Origin: an uncultured Alphaproteobacteria bacterium
Lineage (GTDB): Bacteria > Pseudomonadota > Alphaproteobacteria > Micropepsales > Micropepsaceae
DNA length: 46,298 bases
Direction of reading: 5' to 3'
Assembly (NCBI GenBank): GCA_902825865.1
Contig: CADECX010000023.1
Location: forward strand, 1-46,298
Positions 1 to 12,590 of the stretch are shown piece by piece. The notes beneath the pieces are model-generated. The model ran no database searches and was not told the DNA's origin. It saw only the letters and a program-made list of their open reading frames with translations. How positions within the stretch are numbered: position 1 is the stretch's first letter; each line of letters starts with the position of its first letter. A program made the translations under genes and the position numbers.

Positions 1-3399
<3,399 letters not shown>

Positions 3400-3584
3400 A
3401 CAAACCCCAACCGTCGTTCAGGCATACGTTCCCCGCCCTCTCACAAAAGGCCAAGGAAACGCCGATTTCTTAGAATTACCCGGCATGTGAACACGTCACC
3501 AGTTGCGGCGCAACATGTCAGGTGTGCGTCAATTTAATGAGTGTCCGTGCGCTTTGAGAATGATTCACAAAAAGCCGGTTCCGA

Positions 3585-3613
3585 TTGACTCTCTCCCGGG
3601 TCGGCGCATTATA
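3585..3613 (+). promoter_or_regulatory. Candidate promoter of the imuA-imuB-dnaE2 operon
   Basis: TTGACT at 3585-3590 resembles a sigma70 -35 element. After about 17 bases an AT-rich ATTATA (3608-3613) could serve as -10. Transcription would then begin around 3619-3623, inside the LexA box and at or just before the imuA ATG, so the message may be leaderless. The two elements are visible in the sequence; promoter activity and start point are inferred. Confidence 0.45.
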
Positions 3614-3628
3614 GAACATATCATGAAC
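3614..3628 (+). promoter_or_regulatory. LexA box (SOS operator) overlapping the imuA start codon
   Basis: The sequence GAAC-ATATCAT-GAAC is an exact GAAC-N7-GAAC direct repeat, the reverse complement of the GTTC-N7-GTTC LexA site known from alphaproteobacteria. It spans the imuA ATG (3623-3625) and directly follows the putative -10. ImuA-ImuB-DnaE2 cassettes are known LexA targets, so site and downstream gene agree. Confidence 0.88.
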
Positions 3629-4399
3629 AAAAGCGCAAAATTGGCGGAATTGCGCCATTTCTTGGCACGCTACGGCCTGCCGCCCGACCGGCCACCGATC
3701 GCCTTGGGTCATCCACAGGCAGATGCGGTTTTGGGAGGCGGTCTGCGGCCCGGCGCCCTGCATGAAGTCTTCGCGCAAGGGTGGAGCGCGGGCGGCTTTG
3801 CCGCGCTGCTGGCGACGCTCGCCGCCCGCAACTCTTTCAATGGGAAAGGGGGGCCGCTTTTCTGGATCAGACCCGATTATGAGGCGATGGAATATGGCGC
3901 GATCTCGCCGAGCGGCCTGCTGGAACTGGGCGGCGATCCGAAGGCGTTGATCCTGCTGCGCACCAGGAACACCGCCGATGCGCTGTGCGCGGCCGGCGAC
4001 ATCTTGGCGTGTGCGCATGTGGGCGCGGTGCTGCTGGCAGTGGAAGGCATGCCCAAATGCCTGGATCTGGCCGCCAGCCGGCGTCTGGCTTTCGCGGCAG
4101 GCGAAAGCGGCGCCACCATTCTTGTCTTGCGCAACGGCGCAGCGCCTGCGCCCAGCGCGGCGCTGACCCGCTGGCAGGTGACGAGCGCATCCTCGCACAG
4201 CGATGACGATGCCCATGATGATGATTGGGGCAATCCGGTTTTTGCCGCGCAGCTCATTCGTCATCGCCTGGGCGGGCTGGGGAGCTTTCAGATGAGATGG
4301 AATCCTTCAAATGTCTGTTTCGAAACGGCGGATACTGGCGCTGTGGTTTCCGCGCCTGCCGGCCGATCGCTTTATTCGCAGGAACGGCGGGCCGTTTGA
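3623..4399 (+). CDS. imuA: ImuA, RecA-like mutasome protein
   Basis: A 258-residue protein of the ImuA (SulA/RecA-like) family, first gene of the SOS-induced translesion cassette. It works with ImuB and DnaE2 in damage-induced mutagenesis. The family signature is seen in GHPQADAVLGGGLRPGALHE near the N-terminus and GAVVSAPAGR near the C-terminus. The Walker A region is degenerate (EVFAQGWSAGG), as is usual for ImuA. The frame is open further upstream to 3503, but the ATG at 3623 is preferred because upstream codons would lie in the promoter. The 3' end overlaps imuB by 89 bases in another frame, suggesting translational coupling. Confidence 0.92.
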   Translation: MNKSAKLAELRHFLARYGLPPDRPPIALGHPQADAVLGGGLRPGALHEVFAQGWSAGGFAALLATLAARNSFNGKGGPLFWIRPDYEAMEYGAISPSGLLELGGDPKALILLRTRNTADALCAAGDILACAHVGAVLLAVEGMPKCLDLAASRRLAFAAGESGATILVLRNGAAPAPSAALTRWQVTSASSHSDDDAHDDDWGNPVFAAQLIRHRLGGLGSFQMRWNPSNVCFETADTGAVVSAPAGRSLYSQERRAV

Positions 4400-5852
4400 G
4401 GCGCCGCTGGTCGTAAGCCTGAAGACCGGCAATGCCCTGCATGTCCATGCCCTGGAGATGCGCAGCGCCAAACTCGGTCTTTATAAAGGCCAGCCCTTGG
4501 CCAATGCGCGGGCCATGGTGCAGCCGCTGACAGTGGTGCCGGCCGACGAACGCGCCGATGCCGCCTTGCTGGAAGGCATCGCCGATTGGTGCGACCGCTT
4601 CACCCCGCTGGTCAGCCTGGACCCACCGGATGGATTGTTTCTGGACATTACCGGGGCGGCGCATCTGTTCGGCGGCGAAGCGGCCATGCTGACGATGGTG
4701 ATGCAACGCATCGCGGATCAGGGCTTTGCCGTGCGCGGTGCAATTGCCGGAAGGTCCCTGGCGGCGCGCGCCTTGGCGCGGTTTCAACCGCGCGCCATCG
4801 TACCCCCGGGCGGTGAGGCGCAAACGATGGCGCCTTTGCCCATCGCGGCGCTGGATTGCGACGACAAGGTTTTGCGCGCCCTGCGTCATGCCGGTCTCAA
4901 GACCATCGGCATGGTGGCACAGCGTCTCTCCAGTGAATTGTCGGAGCGATTGGGAAAAAACTTCGTCGCCCGGTTGAGCATCCTGTTGGGCGCGGAAGAA
5001 CAGCCGCTGCAGCCGCGACGCCCCCTGCCCGACCTGATGGCCGAGCAACGCTTTGCCGAACCCATCGTCACCGAAGATGCCATCGCCGCCTCGCTGCTCA
5101 GCCTGGCCGAATCTTTGAGCGAAATATTGGAGCGCCAGGGCCGCGGCGCGCGGCTGCTGGAAGCGGTCTTCTTCCGCGCCGACGGCAAGGTGGAGCGTAT
5201 CGCGGTGCGCACCGGCGAAGGCCTGCGCGACCCCCAAATCATGCTGCGGCTGTTACGCCAGAAGCTGGACGCCCTGGCCGATCCGCTGGACCCAGGCTTC
5301 GGTTTCGATGTCATCCGATTGGAAGCTTTGCTGGCGGAAGAAACCAAGCCCAGCACCATCAGCTTCGACAGCAACGAGAATGCGCGCCAGCAAATCCTTT
5401 TTCTGATCGACCGGCTATCCGCACGGTTCGGCGAGCATCGGGTGCAGCGCTTTGTGCCGCAGGACACCCACATTCCTGAAGCGGCAAGCGTGGCGGTGCC
5501 AGCCCAGGATCGTGATTTCGGACCGGAAAATTGGCCGTTAAAGCGCCAGGCGGGTGATCCGCCGCGAAGACCTTTACGGCTGCTGGAAAAGGCGGAAGGA
5601 ATTGCCGCGGGATTGCCGCTGGCGCCGGATGGCCCGCCAAAATTTTTCCGTTGGCGGAAATGTCATTTCGATGTGGCGCGTGCGGAAGGCCCCGAACGCA
5701 TCGCCATGGAATGGTGGAGAAGGGCGGGGCTCACGCGCGATTATTTTCGCGTGGAAACCCGCGACGGTCAGCGCTTCTGGCTGTATCGCGATGGTCCGCA
5801 CATGCAAGACCAACCGGCGCCCCGTTGGTACCTGCAAGGCGTGTTTGCATGA
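4311..5852 (+). CDS. imuB: ImuB, inactive Y-family polymerase-like mutasome hub
   Basis: A 513-residue Y-family DNA polymerase homolog. In characterised systems ImuB does not polymerise; it bridges ImuA, DnaE2 and the sliding clamp. The N-terminus reads RRILALWFPRLPADR where true Y-family polymerases have the DxD metal motif, and SLDPPDGLFLDITGAAHLFG replaces the SxDE motif, so the catalytic acidic residues are largely gone, as expected for ImuB. A helix-hairpin-helix-like segment (LRHAGLKTIGMVAQR) and the RRPLPDLMAEQRFAEPI segment follow, then the C-terminal region with IDRLSARFGEHRV. It starts inside imuA and ends in an ATGA overlap with dnaE2. Confidence 0.94.
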   Translation: MSVSKRRILALWFPRLPADRFIRRNGGPFEAPLVVSLKTGNALHVHALEMRSAKLGLYKGQPLANARAMVQPLTVVPADERADAALLEGIADWCDRFTPLVSLDPPDGLFLDITGAAHLFGGEAAMLTMVMQRIADQGFAVRGAIAGRSLAARALARFQPRAIVPPGGEAQTMAPLPIAALDCDDKVLRALRHAGLKTIGMVAQRLSSELSERLGKNFVARLSILLGAEEQPLQPRRPLPDLMAEQRFAEPIVTEDAIAASLLSLAESLSEILERQGRGARLLEAVFFRADGKVERIAVRTGEGLRDPQIMLRLLRQKLDALADPLDPGFGFDVIRLEALLAEETKPSTISFDSNENARQQILFLIDRLSARFGEHRVQRFVPQDTHIPEAASVAVPAQDRDFGPENWPLKRQAGDPPRRPLRLLEKAEGIAAGLPLAPDGPPKFFRWRKCHFDVARAEGPERIAMEWWRRAGLTRDYFRVETRDGQRFWLYRDGPHMQDQPAPRWYLQGVFA

Positions 5853-8800
5853 GCTACGCAGAGCTCGCCGTCACGACCAATTTTTCCTTTCTGCGCGGCG
5901 CCTCCCATCCGGGCGACTTTGTCGAACAGGCCCAGGCACTGGGTTATGCCGCCATCGGCATCGCCGACCGCAACAGCTTGGCCGGCGTGGTGCGCGCCTA
6001 TGAGAAATGGAGGAAGCTGAAAGACCCACCGCGCCTGCTGATCGGGGCGCGGCTGGTGTTTCGCGACGGTACCCCGGACATTCTGGCATACCCCAAGGAC
6101 CGCAAGGCCTATGCCCGGCTGTCGCGGCTGATCTCGGTCGGCAAGCTGCGGGCGGAAAAAGGCGAATGTCTGCTCGACCTCGCGGACCTGCTGGGACATC
6201 GCCGCGGCTTGCTTCTCATTGTCATGCCGTCCGATCTGCAGGCCGCAAAACCTGCTCTATCCCAACTTGGCGCCGACACCTGGCTGGCGGCCTCCATGCT
6301 CTATACCGGCGAGGACCGCCGCCGCTTGCGCGATCTGCGCCGCACTGCGCGTGAGGCGCGCGTCAAGCTGATCGCGGTCAATGACGCGCTCTATCATGCC
6401 CCCGAACAGCGCGATCTGCAGGATGTCGTCACCTGCATCCGCGAGCATGTAAGCTTGAAGGAAGCCGGTACCCGTTTGCAGGCCAATGCCGAACGGCATT
6501 TGAAAGAACCGGAGGAAATGGCGCGCCTGTTTCGCGACTGTCCCGAGGCGGCGAAAGAAACATTGCGTTTTGCAGACCGCATCACATTCAGCCTGGATCA
6601 ATTGGGCCAGCGCTACCCACGCGAACCGGTGCCGCGCGGCAAGACTGCCGACCGGCATCTGCGCGACCTCGCCAAAGCCGGATTGAAATGGCGCTATCCC
6701 CAAGGAACACCGTTCAAGGTGGCACGGCTGGCGGTCAAGGAATTGCGCTTCATCGCCGAAGGCAGGATCGCGCATTACTTCCTGACCGTGCATGACATTG
6801 TGAAGTATGCCCGCAGCCAGAACATCCTGTGTCAGGGGCGCGGCTCGGCCGCCAATTCGGTGGTCTGTTATGCCTTGGGCGTCACTTCGGTCAATCCGAT
6901 GGAAATCGATGTGCTGTTCGAACGCTTCCTCAACACCGAACGGCGCGAGCCGCCGGACATCGATGTGGATTTCGAACATGAGCGGCGCGAGGAAGTTATC
7001 CAGTATGTCTATAAGCGCTATGGCCATCGCCGTGCCGCACTGACCGCCACCGTCATCCATTACCGTCCGCGCAGCGCCATTCGCGAAGTCGGCAAGGTGT
7101 TCGGCCTGACCGAAGACATCACCGGCAAGCTGGCCGACACGGTGTGGGGCCATCATGGCGATGAGATGAAGGAGCATCAGGTGATCCAGGGCGACTGCGA
7201 TCCGGGCAATGCAGCGGTCGCGCGCGCCGTCGGCTTCGCCAACCGGCTGATCGATTTTCCCCGTCATCTCTCCCAGCATGTCGGCGGTTTTGTGCTGACC
7301 CGCGACAAGCTGGACTGGACCGTGCCCATCGGCCCCGCCGCCATGGACGACCGTTACTTTATTGAATGGGACAAGGACGATCTCGACACTTTGGCGATCA
7401 TGAAGGTGGATGTGCTGGCGCTGGGCATGTTGACCTGCATCCGCAAAGCCTTCGACTTGATCCATGCCCATGCGCCCAGCGGACATGAGCCCAAGCTATT
7501 GCTGGGAACGGTGCCGCAAGAAGATCCGCTGGTTTACGACATGCTGTGCGACGCCGACGCCATCGGCGTGTTCCAGGTGGAAAGCCGCGCCCAGATGAAC
7601 ATGCTGCCGCGCCTTAAGCCCAAAGAATTCTACGACCTGGTGGTGGAAGTGGCGATCGTGCGGCCCGGACCCATCCAGGGCGGCATGGTACATCCCTATC
7701 TCAAGCGCCGCGCCAATCCATCCTTGATCAAGTTCCCCTCGCCCCATCCCGATCACGGCCCGTCCGACGAATTGTACGAGCTGCTGAAAAAGACCATGGG
7801 CGTGCCGCTGTTCCAGGAACAGGCAATGCGGCTGGCCATTGTCGCGGCGAAATTCTCTCCCGAGGAAGCCAACGGGCTGCGGCGTTCCATGGCGGCCTTC
7901 CGCCGTTCCGGCACCATCAACACCTTCCAGGAGAAGTTCGTCGGCCGCATGACGGCGCGCGGCTATGACCCCAGTTTCGCGCAAGCCTGCTTCGAGCAGA
8001 TCAAGGGCTTCGGCAGTTACGGTTTCCCGGAAAGCCATGCCGCCAGTTTCGCGCTCTTGGTCTATGTCTCGGCCTGGCTCAAAAAGCATCATCCGGCCGC
8101 CTTCGCGGCGGCGCTGCTCAATGCCCAGCCCATGGGTTTCTATGCTCCGGCCGAGATCGTGCGTTGCGCGCGGGAGAACGGAAAAGTCACGGTGCTGGCG
8201 CCCGACACCGCTTTCAGCGACTGGGATTGCACCCTGGAGCGCAACGAGAAAGGCGCGCTTTGCCTGCGTTTGGGCTTTCGCCAGATCGACGGCTTGCGCG
8301 AGGAGGATGCCCATACCATCACCCGCGAACGCGGCTATGGCTATCCCAGCTTCGCCGATTTCGCCCGCCGCACCGGCCTGCCCAAGCGGGCGCTGGTGAC
8401 GTTGGCGGAGGCCGATGCCTTTCGCGGCTTCGGCTTCGACCGCCGCGAAGGATTATGGGCGGTGCGCCGCTTGCCCGATGACGATCCTCTGCCGCTGTTC
8501 GCGCATGAAGGAAATCGAGGGGGCGCCGCCCCGGAACTGGGCGCGGAGCAGATCGCGCCGCTGCCGCTGATACCGCTCAGCGAGCATGTGCTGGCCGATT
8601 ACCAGACCATACGGATGTCGCTGAAGGGCTATCCCACCCAGTTCCTGCGCGATGGCTTTGCGGCGGAGGGCATCACATCCTGCGCGGATGTAGGCGCCTT
8701 ATCCGATGGCGCGCCGGTGCGCTGTGCCGGTGTGGTGCTGGTGCGCCAGTGCCCCGGCAACGGCACCACCGTCTTTATCACGCTCAGCGACGAAACCGGT

Positions 8801-9052
8801 GTCTGCAATGTGGTGATCTGGGAACGCACCTTCCGCCAATTCCGCAAGGAAGCAATGGGCTCACGGCTTCTGCTCGCGGAAGGCAAGGTGCAGAAAAGCC
8901 CGGAAGGGGTGATCCATCTGATGGCCGACCGATTGATAGACCGCAGTCAGGATTTGAAACGCCTATCGGGAGAGGATGTGCCCAAACACAAACCGGTTCA
9001 TCGCCACCCCCGCGATGTCCGCATACTTCCACCGTCTCGAGACTTTCACTGA
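5849..9052 (+). CDS. dnaE2: Error-prone DNA polymerase DnaE2 (alpha-subunit type)
   Basis: A 1067-residue C-family DNA polymerase, the translesion polymerase of the ImuABC mutasome. The N-terminal PHP domain (about 1-200) starts with TTNFSFLRGASHP and GIADRNSLAGVVRA. The polymerase palm contains PDIDVDF at 369-375, giving the two catalytic Asp residues D372 and D374. GRGSAANSVVCYALG, QHVGGFVLTRD and FQEQAMRLAI are typical of DnaE2. An OB fold near the C-terminus (GVVLVRQCPGNGTTVFITLS) binds single-stranded DNA. The start at ATG 5849 overlaps the imuB stop as ATGA; the longer frame from 5651 lies inside imuB and is not used. It ends two bases before the convergent membrane glycosyltransferase gene. 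Confidence 0.96.
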   Translation: MSYAELAVTTNFSFLRGASHPGDFVEQAQALGYAAIGIADRNSLAGVVRAYEKWRKLKDPPRLLIGARLVFRDGTPDILAYPKDRKAYARLSRLISVGKLRAEKGECLLDLADLLGHRRGLLLIVMPSDLQAAKPALSQLGADTWLAASMLYTGEDRRRLRDLRRTAREARVKLIAVNDALYHAPEQRDLQDVVTCIREHVSLKEAGTRLQANAERHLKEPEEMARLFRDCPEAAKETLRFADRITFSLDQLGQRYPREPVPRGKTADRHLRDLAKAGLKWRYPQGTPFKVARLAVKELRFIAEGRIAHYFLTVHDIVKYARSQNILCQGRGSAANSVVCYALGVTSVNPMEIDVLFERFLNTERREPPDIDVDFEHERREEVIQYVYKRYGHRRAALTATVIHYRPRSAIREVGKVFGLTEDITGKLADTVWGHHGDEMKEHQVIQGDCDPGNAAVARAVGFANRLIDFPRHLSQHVGGFVLTRDKLDWTVPIGPAAMDDRYFIEWDKDDLDTLAIMKVDVLALGMLTCIRKAFDLIHAHAPSGHEPKLLLGTVPQEDPLVYDMLCDADAIGVFQVESRAQMNMLPRLKPKEFYDLVVEVAIVRPGPIQGGMVHPYLKRRANPSLIKFPSPHPDHGPSDELYELLKKTMGVPLFQEQAMRLAIVAAKFSPEEANGLRRSMAAFRRSGTINTFQEKFVGRMTARGYDPSFAQACFEQIKGFGSYGFPESHAASFALLVYVSAWLKKHHPAAFAAALLNAQPMGFYAPAEIVRCARENGKVTVLAPDTAFSDWDCTLERNEKGALCLRLGFRQIDGLREEDAHTITRERGYGYPSFADFARRTGLPKRALVTLAEADAFRGFGFDRREGLWAVRRLPDDDPLPLFAHEGNRGGAAPELGAEQIAPLPLIPLSEHVLADYQTIRMSLKGYPTQFLRDGFAAEGITSCADVGALSDGAPVRCAGVVLVRQCPGNGTTVFITLSDETGVCNVVIWERTFRQFRKEAMGSRLLLAEGKVQKSPEGVIHLMADRLIDRSQDLKRLSGEDVPKHKPVHRHPRDVRILPPSRDFH

Positions 9053-9053
9053 A

Positions 9054-12000
9054 CTAAGCCTGCGCCTTGACGGTGCCGTGACGTTCCAGCTTGCCCCAGC
9101 CGACAAAGGGGCCGCGCAGCGCGGTCCATAGCGAACGCAGCACCACATAATACATGATCTGGCGATAGCCGAAGCGCTGCAGCGGCAGCCACCATAACAG
9201 CCGCCAATCCTCGCGCCGCTCCAGGGCAAATCCCGCCATCGCCGCCAACAGGTCCACGGCAATGAAGACGGCATAATAGATGCCGACCTGGCGCAGATTT
9301 TCGCCGGTATAGGTCCCGACATGCTGGATATAATTGATGTATTCGCCCACCAGCTGCCACAGCAGCAAAAGGTCGGCCACCGGCGCCAGGGTGGTGAGCA
9401 GAATCTGGAACAGCCAGACTTGCGGCAGTGCCACCAGCCCCAATTCGCCATGGTTTTTGTTGAACGTGATGCCGCGATATTTCCACAGGCACTGCAAGGT
9501 GCCGTAAGCCCAGCGGAAGCGCTGCTTGGCCAGCCCGCCGACCGTGGCGGGGGCCTCGGTCCAGGCGACCGCGGTGGAATCGAAATGCACCCGGTATCCC
9601 TTGGTCTGGATGGCGATGGTGAGGTCCTGGTCCTCCGCCAAAGTGTCGGCCGGAAAACCGCCCAGCTCGCGCAGCACATCCCGCCGCCAGGCGCCCACCG
9701 CGCCCGGCACAACGGTCAGCGTGTCCAGCGCTGATAAAGCGCGGCGCTCCAAATTCTGCGCCACAATATATTCCAGCGCCTGCCAGCGGGTGATCATGTT
9801 GATGCGATTGCCGACCTTGGCGTTACCCGCCACCGCGCCGATTGTGGGATCGGTGAACCAGCGCACCAGGCGCGAGATGGTGGTTTTCTCGAACTGGGTA
9901 TCGGCATCCAGCGCCACCACCACCGCGCCTTGCGCATGCGCCAAACCGACATTGAGCGCATTGGCCTTGCCGCCATTGGGAATCGAGATCACCCCGACCC
10001 TGGAATCGCCCGCGAAACGAGAGCGCGCGATCGTGGCCGTGTGATCCTTGGAGCCGTCATCGATCACCAGCACTTCCAGATTGGAATAATCGCTGGCCAA
10101 TATTCGTTCGATGGTGGCAATGATCACTTTTTCTTCGTTAAAGGCTGGAATCAGAACCGTCACCTGTTCGCCCACCTGGCCTCCCGGCATCGGCGTAACC
10201 GTCCCCTTGGCCCGGTTCCACAGTGCCAGGCCGACCAGCGCGAAAAGCCGCGCCACACCCAGCACAATGGCGCCCAGAAAACAGTAGTAAAGGAATTGCG
10301 CGACATAGCTGATGGTCATGAACACGGCGCGGTCGGCATAAACCGAGATTGTCAGGGGCAGGCGCGGCATCACATCATTGCGCTTCATCCCGCCCAGTTC
10401 CGACAAGGGCACAAAGCTGTAACCGCGGGCCCGCAGCGCATCGATCAGCCTGGGCAACAACAACAGTGTCTTGCTGCGGTCGCCGCCGGAATCATGCATC
10501 AGCACCACATTGCCGCGCAGATCCGGATTGGGACTGTTCAACGCCTTGAACACCTGACCCAACATCTGGTCGACCGAACGCGCTTCCCAATCCAGCGTGT
10601 CCAGATTGGCGGTCACCTCGATATAGCCCAGCGACTGGGCTTGCTTGATCGGCTCGATCTCCTCGGCGTCCGAAGGCCGGGCGTCGGTGAGATAAGGCGA
10701 GCGGAAGAAGCGCATCGACCGGCCCGTCAGCGCCTGAAACAGACGCTGGGTGGCGTTCAGCTCCAGCCGCGTCGCTCCCGGCGATGTGTCGGCCAGATTG
10801 GGATGGGTGAAGGTGTGGTTGCCCACCTCATGGCCATCGGCCATCACGCGTTGCACCAGGCCGGGATGGGCCTCCATATTGGAGCCGATCATGAAAAAGG
10901 TTGCGGGCGCTTTCTTTTCCTTGAGGATTGAAAGGATGGAAGGCGTCCATTCCGGATCAGGCCCGTCGTCAAAGGTCAGCGCCAGTTTTTTCGGATCGGC
11001 TCCGCCCACCCGGCGGATCACATAGCTGGTGGGCAGACTGTCATAACGCTCGTCGACAATATCGCCGCTGCCCTTTTCGATGGTGAGGCTGCGCGCGCCC
11101 AAGGTGGGATCGCCCACCACCTGCAATATCTCGCCATCGCCGTCGAAATCGACATCTTCCAGATTGTTGGCGATGCGCTTCAGGCTGCCGGGGGCGGGCA
11201 AGTCATAGGGCCGGCCCATCAGGGGAAGGATGCTGGGGTCCTCATAGCCCAATTTCCACAAGGCATAACCTGCCGGACGATAGGGATCGGCGGCATGTAT
11301 CTGGTTGAAGGCGGTGACACCGTCCAGGAACCAGACTTGATGAACCCCGTCGGTATCGTTGTAGCTGAAATGCGGATTGTTGGTGGCGGGATCGAACAGC
11401 ACGGTCGCGCCATTGTCGCGCGCCGCGGCCATCGCATATTCGAAACTGAGAACAGATGCGGGATTTTTGCCCGCCCAGTCATAGGCCCAGGACCCGAGGG
11501 TGACGATGGTGGAATCCGCGGGCAGCTGGCGCATTCGCTTGTCCAGCGTCTTTTCGTACCAATCCTGGCCCGCAATGGAGCCGGCCGGGCCGTTCTGATC
11601 CACCTGGTCGTAGGCCATCAGCATGGTGTAATCGACGATGTCGGCAAAGGTCTTATAGGGCCATTGCTCGTCGTCGAACGCCACCGCCTGGGCGATGATC
11701 CAGTCATGCGGCGCAAAGGCCGCCGACATGCGGGTGAGGAAATCTTGCAGATCCTTGTGTGCGGACACCGGAACGTCCTCAAAATCCACCGTCACGCCTT
11801 GCAGCTTGTTGTCACCGACAAATTTGACGATTTGGTCCAGCAGGCGGTCGCTGCGGACGCGGTCGGCCAGAAGCTTGGCCAGGCCCGGTCCATCCCATCG
11901 GCCCAGAGTCGCATTCTGGATCATGGGCAGAATCGCGACCGAGGGTTTGGTGGCGCGGATGAAATCCAGGGCACGGCGGTCGAGCCGGATTTGGAATTGA

Positions 12001-12464
12001 AGCTGCGGACCGTCCAGCGACATCCAGCTGGGGATCACCCAATCGAGGTTTTTCAGCGAGCGTTTCAGTGACCCCCAGCTGGGATCATCCTTGCCCTGCC
12101 AGTTGGTATAAAAGCCGATCGCCAGCGGGCGGTCCTTTTGCGGTTTGAGAATGGCGGGCAAGGCGCGGCTGGGCAAAGCGCTTTGATTGCGATGAAGCCG
12201 GGCGATCTCGTCCAGCCGCTGCTTGCGCGCGGCGGTGGCGAGCCGCTCGGCGCGCGCCAGCAGTCCAGGCTTCTGCGCCCGCTTCACCAGATTGGCCGGT
12301 GGCCGACCCGGCAGATTCAATCCGGCGACCGGCGGCGCCAAGACCAGGCTGGCGGCGAACCCCACCGAAATAACCAGCAGGGCGATGCCTACAATCCAGG
12401 CAAGAATCCGTATACGGGCCGCGCGGCGTCCCGAAGCGTCAAAAAAGATCGGCGCGTTGACCAT
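9054..12464 (-). CDS. Three-domain membrane protein: GH18-like, NodB polysaccharide deacetylase and GT2 glycosyltransferase
   Basis: Using ATG 12464 (1136 aa; a TTG at 12479 would add five residues). A transmembrane helix at about 20-43 is followed by a periplasmic GH18-like domain (about 110-415) with GVTVDFEDV, keeping D227 and E229 of the GH18 DxE core. Next is a NodB deacetylase domain (about 485-695) with TFDDGPD at 497-503 and the metal histidines of HTFTHPN at 550-556. A helix near 715-748 leads to a cytoplasmic GT2 domain (about 768-995) with IDDGS, DAD, AED and QRFRW, the processive-synthase motifs, then several C-terminal helices. The architecture predicts synthesis, deacetylation and trimming or binding of an N-acetylhexosamine polymer such as poly-GlcNAc or chitin-like glycan. 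Domain calls are strong; the product is inferred. Confidence 0.88.
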   Translation of the reverse strand: MVNAPIFFDASGRRAARIRILAWIVGIALLVISVGFAASLVLAPPVAGLNLPGRPPANLVKRAQKPGLLARAERLATAARKQRLDEIARLHRNQSALPSRALPAILKPQKDRPLAIGFYTNWQGKDDPSWGSLKRSLKNLDWVIPSWMSLDGPQLQFQIRLDRRALDFIRATKPSVAILPMIQNATLGRWDGPGLAKLLADRVRSDRLLDQIVKFVGDNKLQGVTVDFEDVPVSAHKDLQDFLTRMSAAFAPHDWIIAQAVAFDDEQWPYKTFADIVDYTMLMAYDQVDQNGPAGSIAGQDWYEKTLDKRMRQLPADSTIVTLGSWAYDWAGKNPASVLSFEYAMAAARDNGATVLFDPATNNPHFSYNDTDGVHQVWFLDGVTAFNQIHAADPYRPAGYALWKLGYEDPSILPLMGRPYDLPAPGSLKRIANNLEDVDFDGDGEILQVVGDPTLGARSLTIEKGSGDIVDERYDSLPTSYVIRRVGGADPKKLALTFDDGPDPEWTPSILSILKEKKAPATFFMIGSNMEAHPGLVQRVMADGHEVGNHTFTHPNLADTSPGATRLELNATQRLFQALTGRSMRFFRSPYLTDARPSDAEEIEPIKQAQSLGYIEVTANLDTLDWEARSVDQMLGQVFKALNSPNPDLRGNVVLMHDSGGDRSKTLLLLPRLIDALRARGYSFVPLSELGGMKRNDVMPRLPLTISVYADRAVFMTISYVAQFLYYCFLGAIVLGVARLFALVGLALWNRAKGTVTPMPGGQVGEQVTVLIPAFNEEKVIIATIERILASDYSNLEVLVIDDGSKDHTATIARSRFAGDSRVGVISIPNGGKANALNVGLAHAQGAVVVALDADTQFEKTTISRLVRWFTDPTIGAVAGNAKVGNRINMITRWQALEYIVAQNLERRALSALDTLTVVPGAVGAWRRDVLRELGGFPADTLAEDQDLTIAIQTKGYRVHFDSTAVAWTEAPATVGGLAKQRFRWAYGTLQCLWKYRGITFNKNHGELGLVALPQVWLFQILLTTLAPVADLLLLWQLVGEYINYIQHVGTYTGENLRQVGIYYAVFIAVDLLAAMAGFALERREDWRLLWWLPLQRFGYRQIMYYVVLRSLWTALRGPFVGWGKLERHGTVKAQA

Positions 12465-12590
12465 CAGCGGTCGATACAACCCATAAGCCTGGGCGGCAGC
12501 GCGTCATGGCGTCGCCCTGGCGCTGAACCCGATGGCGCTGTCATGCGTTCATGCTACCAGAGGGGGCAGCAGCGATCAGGCGATTTTCAC

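Noticed and set aside
5651..5848. N-terminal extension of DnaE2
   Set aside because: It lies wholly inside imuB in another frame, and DnaE2 homology starts at the ATG in the ATGA overlap (5849).
12138..12590. Long N-terminal extension of the YkgJ-type protein
   Set aside because: It overlaps the start of the divergent glycosyltransferase gene and lacks homology; the conserved part begins near 12591.
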